Shown here: positions 8,625 to 19,332 of the stretch, one piece after another | How the letters are laid out: every line of letters starts with the position of its first letter | Position numbering within the stretch: the stretch's first letter is position 1 | DNA from: Candidatus Bilophila faecipullorum | GTDB lineage: Bacteria > Desulfobacterota > Desulfovibrionia > Desulfovibrionales > Desulfovibrionaceae | Direction of reading: 5' to 3' | DNA: 64,000 nt | NCBI GenBank assembly: GCA_944326695.1 | Contig: CALVEZ010000007.1 | Coordinates: 51,529-115,528 of the forward strand | Translations under genes and position numbers: made by a program | Notes under the pieces: model-generated | The model's database searches: none | Seen by the model: the letters and a program-made list of their open reading frames with translations, nothing else | What the model was told of the DNA's origin: nothing

Positions 8625-9206
8625 TGTAACGCAGCTCATTGGAAAAAGGCGGCTGGGAAGCGGACGCTTTTATGAAGGCCGGGCCTGAGGCCGCTACGCT
8701 CGCCCGCGCATCCCTTACCTGTGCATTTCTTTGACGGGGTGCGGAGAAAGTCCCTCCTGCCGGGACGTGCCCCGGACAGGCTTTTTTCGCCCGGTGCGAA
8801 GGTGCCCCGGCGTGAGGTTCAGGCGTGTGGATGGCCCGCGACGTTTCCGTTTTCCCCTTCCAGAGGTGAAATCTTGCATCCCTCGGGTGTAGCCCTCTCC
8901 AAGGTGGTGGACGACGGGAACGGGTCGGCTTGCAGCGTCTCGGAGGGCGGCTTCTTCCCTGCGGTATGGGTCCGCGCAGGGCGGCGGGAAGGGGGTATCC
9001 TCTTTTCTCAGATCGTTGCGCCTTAGTCGGTCCATATAATCATTTACCTTTAATTCCAATAGATTATAAACGGAAAGTCGGGTGTGTTGCCCCGGCTTTC
9101 CGTTTTTTTTGCGGCCCGCGCCGCACGGCGGGATTGCCCGCCGCCCGCGATGACGCCCTTCTCCCCGCCCCGCGCGGGAACCGAACAGCCCTCAAGGATA
9201 CGCGCC
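8625..9206. other. Intergenic stretch before the fucose-type cluster
   Basis: No supported gene is seen. Open frames on both strands (8721-9026 plus, 8715-9059 minus) have no family resemblance. Bases 9030-9067 are AT-rich and precede a strong terminator at 9068-9110, so a short untranslated transcript could end there, but none could be delimited. Confidence 0.4.
9068..9110 (+). terminator. Strong Rho-independent terminator
   Basis: AAACGGAAAGTCGGG pairs with CCCGGCTTTCCGTTT (one G-T wobble) and is followed by an eight-T run. It lies about 100 bases upstream of the dehydratase start. Confidence 0.85.
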
Positions 9207-10799
9207 ATGCCGACGATCCTCCGTATCGATCCCAACGACAACCTGATTGTGGCCCTGCGCGATCTTGCGAAGGGCGATACCGTCGACATTGGCGGGCGAC
9301 GCATTGAGTTGGTGGAAGACGTACCCGCCAAGCACAAGTTCACGAGCGAGCCCGTTCCCCTCGGGGGCATCGTCACCCTCTACGGCGTGCCCGTGGGCAA
9401 GGCGCTGGCCCCCTTGAGCGCGGGCGAGCGCATCACCGTGGACAACGTGGTCCACTACGCGGCCGAGGTAGATGTGGAGGACGCCACGCCCTACGCGTGG
9501 GAAGCGCCGGACGTATCGCGCTGGGCGGATCGCACCTTCGACGGCGTGATCCGCGAAGACGGGCGCGTGGGCACGGCCAATTACTGGCTCATCCTCCCCC
9601 TCGTCTTTTGCGAGAACCGCAATGTCCTCAAGCTGCGGGACGCGCTCGAACGGGCGCTCGGCTACGCGGAGGACGGCCTGACGGCCTTTGCCCGTTCCCT
9701 TGTGGGCGCGGCGGCCTGTCCGTCCCCCAAACGGCCTTTTGCAAGGCTCGACGGCGTGCGGGCCATCGTCCACAACGGCGGCTGCGGCGGCACGGCGCAG
9801 GACGCGTGGTCCCTGTGCCGGATACTCGCGGCCTATGCGGATCACCCCAACGTCGCCGGCCTGACCGTGTTCAGCCTCGGGTGCGAGAAGGCGCAGATCG
9901 GCCTTTTTCAGGAAGCGTTGCGCGAGCGGAATCTGGGCTTCGACAAGCCCTGCCTCCTTTTCCGGCAGCAGGACTGGTCGAGCGAGACGAAAATGATGGA
10001 GGAGGCGGTCCGCAAGACGCTGGCTCACCTCGAAGCCGCCGACCGGATCGAGCGGCGGCCCGTGCCCCTCTGTCGTTTGCGGCTCGGCGTGAAGTGCGGG
10101 GCTTCGGACGGTTTTTCCGGCATTTCGGCCAACCCCGTCATCGGGGACGTTTCGGATCGCGTGGTGACGCTCGGCGGCGCGTCCGTGCTTGGGGAATTCC
10201 CGGAGCTGTGCGGCATGGAAGGCAACATCATTTCTCGCTGCCTGCGCAAGGAAGACAAGGGGCGCTTTCTTGAACTCATGCGCCGTTACGAGGCGGCGGC
10301 CAACGCCTGCGGCGCGTCCATTTCCGACAACCCCAGCCCCGGCAACATCCACGACGGGCTCATCACCGACGCCATCAAATCGGCGGGCGCGGCCAAGAAG
10401 GGCGGCAAGGCCCCGATCAGCGCGGTGCTCGATTACGGCGATCCTATGCCCGATGCGGGCCTTTCCCTCGTCTGCACGCCCGGCAACGACGTGGAGGCGG
10501 TTACCGGGCTGGTGGCCTCGGGTGCCAACGTCATCCTTTTTTCCACGGGCATGGGCACGCCTACCGGAAACCCCATCGTGCCCGTGCTCAAAATCGCCAC
10601 CAATACGGCGGTGGCCCGGCGTCTTGACGATCTCGTGGATTTCGATTGCGGCCCGGTCATCGACGGGGAATCCATCGGCACGGTCGGTGACAGGCTCCTT
10701 GAGAAGGTCATCGAAACCGCCGGAGGGCACTATATCCCCAAGGCGGATCGGCTGGATCAGCACGATTTCCTTTTCTGGAAGCGCGAGGTCTCGCTCTAA
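9207..10799 (+). CDS. UxaA-family sugar-acid dehydratase (probable L-fuconate dehydratase)
   Basis: 530 residues. An N-terminal SAF-type domain (about residues 1-95) is followed by the altronate/galactarate dehydratase catalytic domain. Conserved segments seen are HNGGCGGT, SLGCEKAQIG, KCGASDGFSG, DNPSPGNIHDG and STGMGTPTGNP. ATG at 9207 with CAAGGA upstream gives the family length; an in-frame upstream start is not supported. In the C. jejuni fucose locus the UxaA homologue (Cj0482/0483) dehydrates the sugar acid to a 2-keto-3-deoxy acid. The genes downstream argue for L-fuconate, or the stereochemically related D-arabinonate, rather than altronate. The substrate is an inference. Confidence 0.88.
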   Translation: MPTILRIDPNDNLIVALRDLAKGDTVDIGGRRIELVEDVPAKHKFTSEPVPLGGIVTLYGVPVGKALAPLSAGERITVDNVVHYAAEVDVEDATPYAWEAPDVSRWADRTFDGVIREDGRVGTANYWLILPLVFCENRNVLKLRDALERALGYAEDGLTAFARSLVGAAACPSPKRPFARLDGVRAIVHNGGCGGTAQDAWSLCRILAAYADHPNVAGLTVFSLGCEKAQIGLFQEALRERNLGFDKPCLLFRQQDWSSETKMMEEAVRKTLAHLEAADRIERRPVPLCRLRLGVKCGASDGFSGISANPVIGDVSDRVVTLGGASVLGEFPELCGMEGNIISRCLRKEDKGRFLELMRRYEAAANACGASISDNPSPGNIHDGLITDAIKSAGAAKKGGKAPISAVLDYGDPMPDAGLSLVCTPGNDVEAVTGLVASGANVILFSTGMGTPTGNPIVPVLKIATNTAVARRLDDLVDFDCGPVIDGESIGTVGDRLLEKVIETAGGHYIPKADRLDQHDFLFWKREVSL

Positions 10800-11031
10800 A
10801 AGAGTTTTTGCCGCAGGAGCCCCCGGCGTCTTTTAGTAGGGAAGGGGGCACATGGCGGGAGCGCGCTCCCGGAAGGAAGGGGAAGCCGCCAACCTTTGGA
10901 AGCGGCGGTATGGCAGGTGTGCAGAGAAAGGCCGAGCGCGGTCCTTTCCCGGGAGCGGGCGGCATGGCGGATGAAGGGCGGGGAACCTTTTTCCCTGACG
11001 GACTTGCTTGTAAGCCGCTGGAGGCGGTTCA

Positions 11032-12674
<1,643 letters not shown>

Positions 12675-12685
12675 GGAGGTGCCGC

Positions 12686-13882
12686 GTGGGTCGCATCACC
12701 AGTCCGCAGTATCGCAAGGCCTTCATCCTCGTCACCACGCTTTTTTTCATGTGGGGCCTGTCCTACGGCCTCATCGATGTCCTGAACAAGCATTTTCAGG
12801 AAACGCTCAGCGTCTCCAAGGCGCAGTCCGGGCTCATTCAGGCGGCCTATTTCGGAGCCTATTTCGTCATCGCCATCCCCGCCGGGCTGTTCATGGAATG
12901 GAAAGGCTACAAGGCGGGCATCCTGTCGGGCCTCAGCCTCTATGCGCTCGGGGCTTTGCTCTTTGTTCCGGCGGCGAGCGCGGCCAGCTTCCATTTCTTC
13001 CTCTTTGCGCTTTTCGTCATCGCCCTCGGGCTCGGCTGCCTCGAAACGGCGGCCAATTCCTATTCGTCCGCCCTCGGTTCTTCCGACACCGCCGAGACGC
13101 GCCTCAACCTTTCCCAGTCCTTCAACGGGCTGGGGCAGTTCACGGGCCCGCTCCTTGGCGGCCTGCTCTTTTTCGGGGGCGGCGGGGACGGTGATCTGGA
13201 GGCGGTGCGCTGGACCTATGTGGGCATCGCCTGCGTGGTCATCGTGCTGGCGATCCTCTTTGCCGTGGTCGACCTGCCCGATCTGCGCAGCCATGAGGAG
13301 GCGCAGGCGGGGGCCTCCCGCCACGCCATGCTGGAACACCGGGAATTCATCTTCGGCGTGCTGGCGCAGTTCGCCTACGTCGCCGCGCAGGTGGGGGTGG
13401 GGGCCTTCTTCATCAACCTGAGCATCGAGTGCTGGCCCGGCGGCACGGCGCAGCAGGGGGCCTATTTCCTGTCCGTGGCCATGCTGTGCCTCATGATTGG
13501 CCGTTTCGTGAGCACGGGCATCATGACACGAGTCACCCCCTCCAAACTGCTCACGATCTACGGCGTCATCTGCGTCGTCCTCTCCGGGGTGGTCTTCGCA
13601 GCGCTGGACTATGTTTCGGTCATCGCGCTCATGGCCTTGTTTTTCTTCATATCCATCATGTTCCCCACCATTTTCGCCATGGGGACCAAGAACCTCGGTG
13701 CGCACAAGAAGCTGGGCAGTTCGTACATGATCATGGCTATCGTGGGCGGGGCGATCATGCCCTATTTCATGGGGCTCATCGCGGACCATTCGCATACGGC
13801 GGCGGCCTACGTCCTGCCATTGATCTGTTTCGTCTGCGTGGCCCTGTACGGGGCGCTGTATGAAAGGCTGGCCCGGGACTAG
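12686..13882 (+). CDS. fucP: MFS sugar permease, FucP-like
   Basis: 398 residues, twelve predicted membrane helices. The segments FFMWGLSYGLIDVLNKHFQ, QAAYFGAYFVIAIPAG, GYKAGI and GLGCLETAANSY follow the L-fucose:proton symporter FucP closely. The start is taken as GTG at 12686, directly after GGAGGT and 11 bases after the SDR stop; the longer open frame reaches into the SDR gene. It would import L-fucose from mucin glycans. Family call firm, substrate strongly suggested. Confidence 0.85.
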   Translation: MGRITSPQYRKAFILVTTLFFMWGLSYGLIDVLNKHFQETLSVSKAQSGLIQAAYFGAYFVIAIPAGLFMEWKGYKAGILSGLSLYALGALLFVPAASAASFHFFLFALFVIALGLGCLETAANSYSSALGSSDTAETRLNLSQSFNGLGQFTGPLLGGLLFFGGGGDGDLEAVRWTYVGIACVVIVLAILFAVVDLPDLRSHEEAQAGASRHAMLEHREFIFGVLAQFAYVAAQVGVGAFFINLSIECWPGGTAQQGAYFLSVAMLCLMIGRFVSTGIMTRVTPSKLLTIYGVICVVLSGVVFAALDYVSVIALMALFFFISIMFPTIFAMGTKNLGAHKKLGSSYMIMAIVGGAIMPYFMGLIADHSHTAAAYVLPLICFVCVALYGALYERLARD

Positions 13883-14078
13883 GCCCGGGTTGCCCGCCTG
13901 ATGGGGAGGTGGCGCGCCCGTTCGGGCGTGAGGGTACGGGACGGCCGCTTGAGCATGGGAAAGCGCGCCGTGGCGTCCCCCTCTTCCGAAGCGGATTCGC
14001 TTCCCCATCAGTCGAGCAGCCCGGGACAGGAACCCTGCGGCGCACAACGGAACCCGGATAAGGGAAAAGGAAGGAACG

Positions 14079-14972
14079 ATGGCTGAAACAGGGAAAAAGT
14101 ACGCGGGCGTCTGGTGTCCTTCGATCACGCCCTTCGGCACGGACGGCAAGGTCGATCTGCGCGCGCTGGAAAGGCATTTCTCCCGTCTGGCCGGGGCCGG
14201 AGCCGACGGCGTCTTGCTGATGGGCAGCATCGGGGAATTCACGGCTTTGAGCCTCGATGAGCGCCTCAGCCTTCTTCATGCGGCCCGGGACATGAGCGCC
14301 TTGCCCATGATCGCCAACGTTTCCGCCACGTGCATGGAGGATATGGCACGGCTGGCGGATGCCGCCTATTCGGAGGGCTACGAAGCGGTCATGGCGCTGC
14401 CCCATTATTATTTCGGGCAGACGCCCCGCCAGCTTGAGGCGTATTTTACGGCGCTTGACGCCCGCTTTGGGGGCGAGTGGCTCATCTACAATTTCCCGGC
14501 CCGCACGGGCTGCGACGTGGACGGGGCCCTGCTCGCGCGGCTGGCCGCCCGTTTCCCGAGGCTCATGGGCGTCAAGGATACCGTGGACTGCGCCTCGCAT
14601 ACCCGCGCCGTCGTGCGCGCGGTGGAGGCCGTGAGGAAGGATTTCTCGGTGCTCTGCGGCTTCGACGAATATTTCATCCCCCATCTGATGAATGGCGGAG
14701 ACGGCGTGCTTTCCGGGCTCAATAATGTGGTGCCGGAACTTTTTGTCCGGGCGAAGGCGGCCCTTCTCCAGGGTGATGTGCCGCAACTGTGCGCCGCACA
14801 ACGGGAAATAGGCAGGCTGTCGGCCATCTATACCATCGGGGACGATTTCGTGGCCGCCATCAAGACGGCGGTGGCCGCGAAGTTCGGGGGCCTTGAGCCC
14901 GTCTCGCGCAGTTGCGGGGGAGAACTCACTCCCGCACAGGCGGCGGAGGTGCGGCGGCTTTTCGGCCTCTAG
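14079..14972 (+). CDS. DapA-family aldolase (probable 2-keto-3-deoxy-L-fuconate aldolase)
   Basis: 297 residues of the dihydrodipicolinate synthase / N-acetylneuraminate lyase family: GSIGEF phosphate/carboxylate loop, YNFPARTG with the catalytic Tyr, and Schiff-base Lys in GVKDT (about residue 167). A lysine-biosynthesis role is unlikely within a sugar cluster. By analogy with Cj0481 it would split the 2-keto-3-deoxy acid to pyruvate and an aldehyde (L-lactaldehyde from L-fucose). ATG at 14079 follows AAGGAAGG. A 195-base gap separates it from fucP. Confidence 0.85.
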   Translation: MAETGKKYAGVWCPSITPFGTDGKVDLRALERHFSRLAGAGADGVLLMGSIGEFTALSLDERLSLLHAARDMSALPMIANVSATCMEDMARLADAAYSEGYEAVMALPHYYFGQTPRQLEAYFTALDARFGGEWLIYNFPARTGCDVDGALLARLAARFPRLMGVKDTVDCASHTRAVVRAVEAVRKDFSVLCGFDEYFIPHLMNGGDGVLSGLNNVVPELFVRAKAALLQGDVPQLCAAQREIGRLSAIYTIGDDFVAAIKTAVAAKFGGLEPVSRSCGGELTPAQAAEVRRLFGL

Positions 14973-15319
14973 GGACTTCCTTATAAATAGTGCAGGGCAG
15001 AAGGCGCCTTCCGGCGGGAAAACCCCGGTGAGCATCGCCGCCTTTCTCCCGTAGCCGCGTTGCGGGGAAGAGGTATTCCGGAGAGCGCCGCTGCGCCTTG
15101 GCCGTAGCTTCGTCGGGCACCTCCATACGTTCCTTTCAAGAAGGCTGAAGAGAGGCCGCGCCGCTTTTTCCGGGATGGCCAAAAGGGACGGCAGGACGTA
15201 GCGTGCCGCACGGCAGGGGAAGGCCGGGTTCAGGGGGATGGACGGCGGCGGTCACGCGAGCTAGTGTGGAGCCCGGTACGGGATTGCCCCGCTTCGGAAA
15301 CCGCAGCCGGATTTCTCCC
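14973..15319. other. Intergenic stretch inside the fucose-type cluster
   Basis: 347 bases between the aldolase and the second amidohydrolase. No open frame with a start signal is seen. A small AT-rich stretch (TTATAAATAG near 14990) follows the aldolase stop, and no terminator could be confirmed. Confidence 0.4.
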
Positions 15320-16168
15320 ATGCGTACGGACTGCCACGCCCATGTTTTCCCGCCGCGTACGGCCCGGCACGCCGTCGCCTCTCTGGGGGCGCGTTACGGG
15401 GTTGACTGCGCCGGAAAGGGCACGCTCGAAGACCTGCTGGAAAGGGAGCGCGCCGCAGGGATGGAGCGCTGCGTGATTCTCTGCGCCGCGGCTACGCCCG
15501 GGCAGGTGGTGGCGGTCAACGACTTCGCCCTGTCCCTGCAAGGGCATTCTCCGCAGGTGGCGGCCTTCGGGACCATCCATCCGGCATTCCCGGCATGGGA
15601 AAGGGAACTGGAACGCCTCAAGGCCGGGGGCATCCGGGGGCTCAAGGTCCATCCCGATTTTCAACATTTCCGCCTGGACGATCCGCGCTTGCTGCCGCTG
15701 CTGGAAGCCGCGCAGGACGATTTTTGCTTTCTCTTCCACATCGGGGACGCCCTCCCGCCGGAGAAGAGCCCTTCCTGCCCGTATAAGCTGGCGGCTTTGC
15801 TGGACCGCTTCCCGCATCTGCGCTGCGTGGCCGCGCATCTGGGCGGCTACCGTCAGTGGAGCCACGCGCTGGAGGCACTGGTGGGGCGGGACCTGTGGCT
15901 GGACACGTCAAGTTGCCTGCCCTTACTCGAACCCGCGCTGCTCAAGGCGCTGCTGCGGAAACACCCGCCCGATCGCATCCTTTTCGGCAGCGACTATCCT
16001 CTCTTCGATCCCGCCGACGCGCTCAAACGGCTGCAAGCCGCCGCCGGGCTGAGCGATGCCGCACTGGAGCGGTACTGTACCAATGCCGACGCCTTGTTTC
16101 CTTCCACCGGACACGAGCCCCGGGATGAGGGCCCAGTGAGGCATGGGGCAGCGAAAGAAGGCCATTGA
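15320..16168 (+). CDS. Amidohydrolase-2 family hydrolase
   Basis: 282 residues from the ATG at 15320; the frame is open further upstream but without a start signal. Metal-binding motifs of the amidohydrolase-2 family are visible: DCHAHVFPP, KVHPDF, FHIGD, AAHLGGY and GSDYPLF. The family contains lactonases and decarboxylases such as 2-pyrone-4,6-dicarboxylate hydrolase. It closes the sugar cluster and could be a second lactonase, but its substrate is not evident. It differs clearly from the COG3618-type protein at 11032. Confidence 0.75.
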   Translation: MRTDCHAHVFPPRTARHAVASLGARYGVDCAGKGTLEDLLERERAAGMERCVILCAAATPGQVVAVNDFALSLQGHSPQVAAFGTIHPAFPAWERELERLKAGGIRGLKVHPDFQHFRLDDPRLLPLLEAAQDDFCFLFHIGDALPPEKSPSCPYKLAALLDRFPHLRCVAAHLGGYRQWSHALEALVGRDLWLDTSSCLPLLEPALLKALLRKHPPDRILFGSDYPLFDPADALKRLQAAAGLSDAALERYCTNADALFPSTGHEPRDEGPVRHGAAKEGH

Positions 16169-16194
16169 GCCGGAACGCAAAGAATGGCCTTTTC
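16156..16194. terminator. Bidirectional-type hairpin overlapping the amidohydrolase stop
   Basis: AAGGCCATT (16158-16166) pairs perfectly with AATGGCCTT (16183-16191) and is followed by T's. It closes the rightward cluster; the leftward luxR-type gene ends about 200 bases further right. Confidence 0.6.
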
Positions 16195-16399
16195 ATCCCA
16201 TCGCCGCACACGGTAGGCCGCTTCCCCCTCAAGGCAGAATGCGGAGAGCGGGCCTGCCCCCGGATGGTTTTCTTCCCGATGTTTTGGGGGAAGGCGGCCC
16301 CTCGGCTTGGCGGCAGGTCCGTTCAGGATGCCCGAGGGACGGTGTGCCGCCTGTGCGCCTTCTCACTGGCGCGGGAGGGGAGACGGCCTTTTCCCGATC

Positions 16400-17926
16400 T
16401 CAGCGATCCGGCTTCGCCGTCTCCTCGGGGGTGAGGGATGGCCCGGATGGGCTTTCCCCCGCCTTTGCGCCCCGTCGCCGCGAAATCCTCGATATCCACA
16501 GCAGTTCGTGTCGGCTGTTGATGCCCATCCGTTTATGGATGTTGCGGATATGCGTTTCCAGCGTCAGCGGCGTGATGTCGAGCAGGGCGCATATCCTTTC
16601 CTCCGAGATTTTTTTGGAAATGAGGGCCGCGATCACGGCCTGCTGCTGCGTGAGTCCTTGATCCATGAGGTAGTCCAGCAGGAGGGCATCTTCCTGCGCG
16701 GCCTTTTCTCGGGACTGGGTGGCATGGCGCACCTGATGGAGCCAGTACACGCACGCGCCGCAGCTTCCCAGAAGGACGACGAGCAGGGCGATGAAGACGA
16801 GATCGAGTTCCTGTGCGTCGTAGGCGTTGAAGAGGTGCAGGGACGAGAGATGCGTGCCCAGCCAGAACGAGAAGCACATCGCGCCGAGGCAGGCGCACAG
16901 GACATCCCGCCCCTTCCTTTCCGTCTGCGCAGCCAGAGCGGAGACGGATACGAAAAGGTAGACCGCCAGCAGGCCGTAGCCAAGGCGCATCCCCACCAGT
17001 GACAGGCCCGGGGATTCGCCGTGCAGGATGGGCCATGCCGCGTACCCGCAGAGCAGGAAGGGCACCATGAGCAGCAGGGCCTGATAAATGTCCTTTTCAA
17101 GGGAGAGCTTGAGAAAGACCACGGCGAGCAGGGCCCCGGCCCCGAAAAGCAGGGAGAGGGTCAGGGGAGACGGCTCTCCCATGGGCCGCAGGAAGATCAC
17201 GAGGCTGTAGAAGGCCCCCGCGCCGAAGCTGCTCCCGCACGCCGCCGTCAGGAGGACGGACGGCTCCTCCCTCGGGTCGACCTGTTCCGAGGCGGGAAGC
17301 CGCACCCGTTTTTTCTCCTCCTCACCGCCCTCGTCGGGGGTCTGAGGGTAGGGCAGCAGGAAGCGGCTTAAAATGATGGAGAAGACCGAAATGGCGATGG
17401 CGGCGTCGGGATAGGGGGAGGCAAGGCTCGTGAGGGCCGTCGCGAGCACGAAGCCCCCTCCGATCACGGTGATGGTGTCGCGATAGGGGGCCTTCGCAAG
17501 GCTGCGCAGCCACAGCAGGCAGAGGATCGCTGAACCGGCTCCCGAAACGGCCAGCGCAATGAGCCCTGCCTTCTCTGTCCCGGGGGGTGGGGAAGGGAAA
17601 AGGGTGAAAAGAAGTGAAAGAATACACAAAGTCGCGGCCGAGGCCAGCCAGCCGTGCCCGTTGCGCGTCGTCGCCGCCCCCGCCCGCCTCCCGGACAGGA
17701 AAAAGGCCGTAAACAGAAGGCTGGCGAAGAAAAAAAGATGGACGGCGTCCCCCACCTCGCCGGGGAAAGCCTCCTCTTTGGCGTAGCGAAAAACGTTCAG
17801 CATCTGCCAGTGCCAGACGATGAAAAGCCCAATCCCGCACAATTCCCGCCAATGGGTAAAGGCGGAAAAGCGGGGAGGGGAGATTCGGAGGGTGGCGCTC
17901 GTGTCTGGCATCGACGTTTTTCGCAT
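16400..17926 (-). CDS. LuxR-type regulator with N-terminal membrane domain
   Basis: 508 residues. Residues 1 to about 420 form a polytopic membrane domain (about ten to twelve hydrophobic helices), and the C-terminal 75 residues hold a LuxR/GerE helix-turn-helix (LTQQQAVIAALISKKISEE, LETHIRNIHKRMGINSRHEL). This one-component architecture senses a signal within the membrane and binds DNA directly. It is divergent from the TRAP transporter operon across a 280-base promoter region, so regulation of that transporter is the simplest hypothesis. The ligand is unknown. Confidence 0.85.
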   Translation of the reverse strand: MRKTSMPDTSATLRISPPRFSAFTHWRELCGIGLFIVWHWQMLNVFRYAKEEAFPGEVGDAVHLFFFASLLFTAFFLSGRRAGAATTRNGHGWLASAATLCILSLLFTLFPSPPPGTEKAGLIALAVSGAGSAILCLLWLRSLAKAPYRDTITVIGGGFVLATALTSLASPYPDAAIAISVFSIILSRFLLPYPQTPDEGGEEEKKRVRLPASEQVDPREEPSVLLTAACGSSFGAGAFYSLVIFLRPMGEPSPLTLSLLFGAGALLAVVFLKLSLEKDIYQALLLMVPFLLCGYAAWPILHGESPGLSLVGMRLGYGLLAVYLFVSVSALAAQTERKGRDVLCACLGAMCFSFWLGTHLSSLHLFNAYDAQELDLVFIALLVVLLGSCGACVYWLHQVRHATQSREKAAQEDALLLDYLMDQGLTQQQAVIAALISKKISEERICALLDITPLTLETHIRNIHKRMGINSRHELLWISRISRRRGAKAGESPSGPSLTPEETAKPDR

Positions 17927-18208
17927 GAGGCTTAGGCGTGCATGGATTTTTATAATTATGCGGAATTACATTCTATTTATGAATATACCTCTTTTCGGTA
18001 GGGCGCGGACGCGTACTGGAATCCCTGATTTTCAGAGGAAAGGTGGCCGTGAAAGGCAATCTCTATTGCTTTTTTAGCGTACTTTTCTTTAAAAATACAA
18101 GCAGCGACGTTGTTGCTTTTTTCTCAAAACGGAGGCCGGCCGCCGTCTTAAGACCCGTCTTGAGCCAAGAGAACACAGGTGCTTCATCATTTCAACCGAG
18201 GAGAGACC
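17927..18208. promoter_or_regulatory. Divergent control region of the LuxR-type regulator and the TRAP operon
   Basis: A 282-base AT-rich region between the divergent genes. It contains two hairpin-plus-T-run structures reading rightward: AAGGCAAT-CTCT-ATTGCTTTTTT (18053-18077), and AGCAGC near 18101 pairing with a GTTGCT segment before TTTTTT. These may stop antisense or leader transcripts ahead of dctP. I found no GG-N10-GC sigma-54 element with correct spacing. Confidence 0.45.
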
Positions 18209-19231
18209 ATGAAAAGGATGATTCGCCGCCTGACCGCGTGCATGGGAATGTGCCTTGCCGGGCTTGTTTGGGCTTCCCCTTCCGTAGCGGCCTACGACGG
18301 CCCGAAATTCAGCTTTCGGGTGGCGCACACCACGCCTCCGGGCAACCACATCACGCTGGCTTTTGAAAAGTTCAAGGAACTGGTGGAGCAAAAGAGCGGC
18401 CGCCAGATCACCGTACAGGTTTTTCCCAACGCCATGCTCGGCAGCGACCGGGTTTTGATGGAAGGGGCGCAGAAGGGCAGTCTGGAAATGGCGGTGAGCT
18501 CCACGCCCAACATGGCCAATTTCTCCCCCCTCTATCAGGTCTTCGACTTGCCCTACATCACCAGCCCGGAACATCAGGAAAAGTTGTACAAGGCCATTGA
18601 TTCCGGGGAACTCGGAAGATTTTTCTCCGGCGTGGCCCACGGCATCGGTCTTGAACCCATCATGTACGCCGAATACGGCTACCGCAACTTCGTGACCATC
18701 AAGAAGCCCGTTTCCAGCGTGGGCGATCTGGCGGGGCTCAAGATACGTACGACCGATTCCCCGGTCGAAGTGGAAGTGGCCAAGGCACTTGGCATGAATC
18801 CCACCCCGGTGGCGTGGGGCGAAACGTATACCGCCCTTCAGCAGGGGACCGTGGACGGGGAGGGCAATACCTTTCCTCATCTGTACGGCGCCAAGCACCA
18901 TGAAGTGCTGAAGTACGCGATCACCTCCGTGCACAACTACGGGATGCAGGTGATGATGGCGAACAAGAAGTGGTGGGACAAGCTCGACCCCCGGGCGCAG
19001 CAGGTCATCCGCGAAGCCGCTGCGGAGGCGCTCGCCTACCAGCGTACGACCCTTTATCCCGAAAACGAGGCCCGGGCGCGCGAGGGCTTCCTCAAGGCCG
19101 GCATCCGTATTGTCGACCTGACGCCTGAACAAATTGAGGAATTCCGGGTGGCGACCCGTCCCGTGTGGGACAAGTTCGTCAGCCAGTTCCCTCCGGAGCT
19201 TGTGGAAATGGTTCTGGAAACCCAGAAATAG
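18209..19231 (+). CDS. dctP: TRAP transporter solute-binding protein (DctP)
   Basis: 340 residues. The start ATG at 18209 follows GAGGAGAG and gives a clean signal peptide (KRMIRR, hydrophobic core, cleavage near ASPSVAA). The mature protein shows the TRAP P-subunit features FRVAHTTPPGNH, GSDRVLMEGAQKG and VGDLAGLKIRT, in which Arg of GLKIRT normally binds the substrate carboxylate. It captures a carboxylate- or sulfonate-bearing solute in the periplasm and delivers it to the QM permease downstream. The exact ligand is not predictable. Confidence 0.92.
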   Translation: MKRMIRRLTACMGMCLAGLVWASPSVAAYDGPKFSFRVAHTTPPGNHITLAFEKFKELVEQKSGRQITVQVFPNAMLGSDRVLMEGAQKGSLEMAVSSTPNMANFSPLYQVFDLPYITSPEHQEKLYKAIDSGELGRFFSGVAHGIGLEPIMYAEYGYRNFVTIKKPVSSVGDLAGLKIRTTDSPVEVEVAKALGMNPTPVAWGETYTALQQGTVDGEGNTFPHLYGAKHHEVLKYAITSVHNYGMQVMMANKKWWDKLDPRAQQVIREAAAEALAYQRTTLYPENEARAREGFLKAGIRIVDLTPEQIEEFRVATRPVWDKFVSQFPPELVEMVLETQK

Positions 19232-19332
19232 GGGCGTTCCGGAAACCGGGAATGAGAGTAGGGGCGTGGTCCCGGAAGGGCCGCGCCCTTTTTGGCCGGT
19301 GAGCCCGGCGCGCTGAGGACAACGGAGGGACC

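Noticed and set aside
8715..9059. Minus-strand frame of 114 codons starting TTG near an AT-rich TATAAT-like box
   Set aside because: Product has no recognisable fold, no good ribosome binding site, and overlaps an equally long plus-strand frame.
18053..18077. GGCAATCTCTATTGC upstream of dctP as a sigma-54 promoter
   Set aside because: GG and GC are 11 bases apart, one too many; the sequence is better read as a hairpin followed by a T-run.
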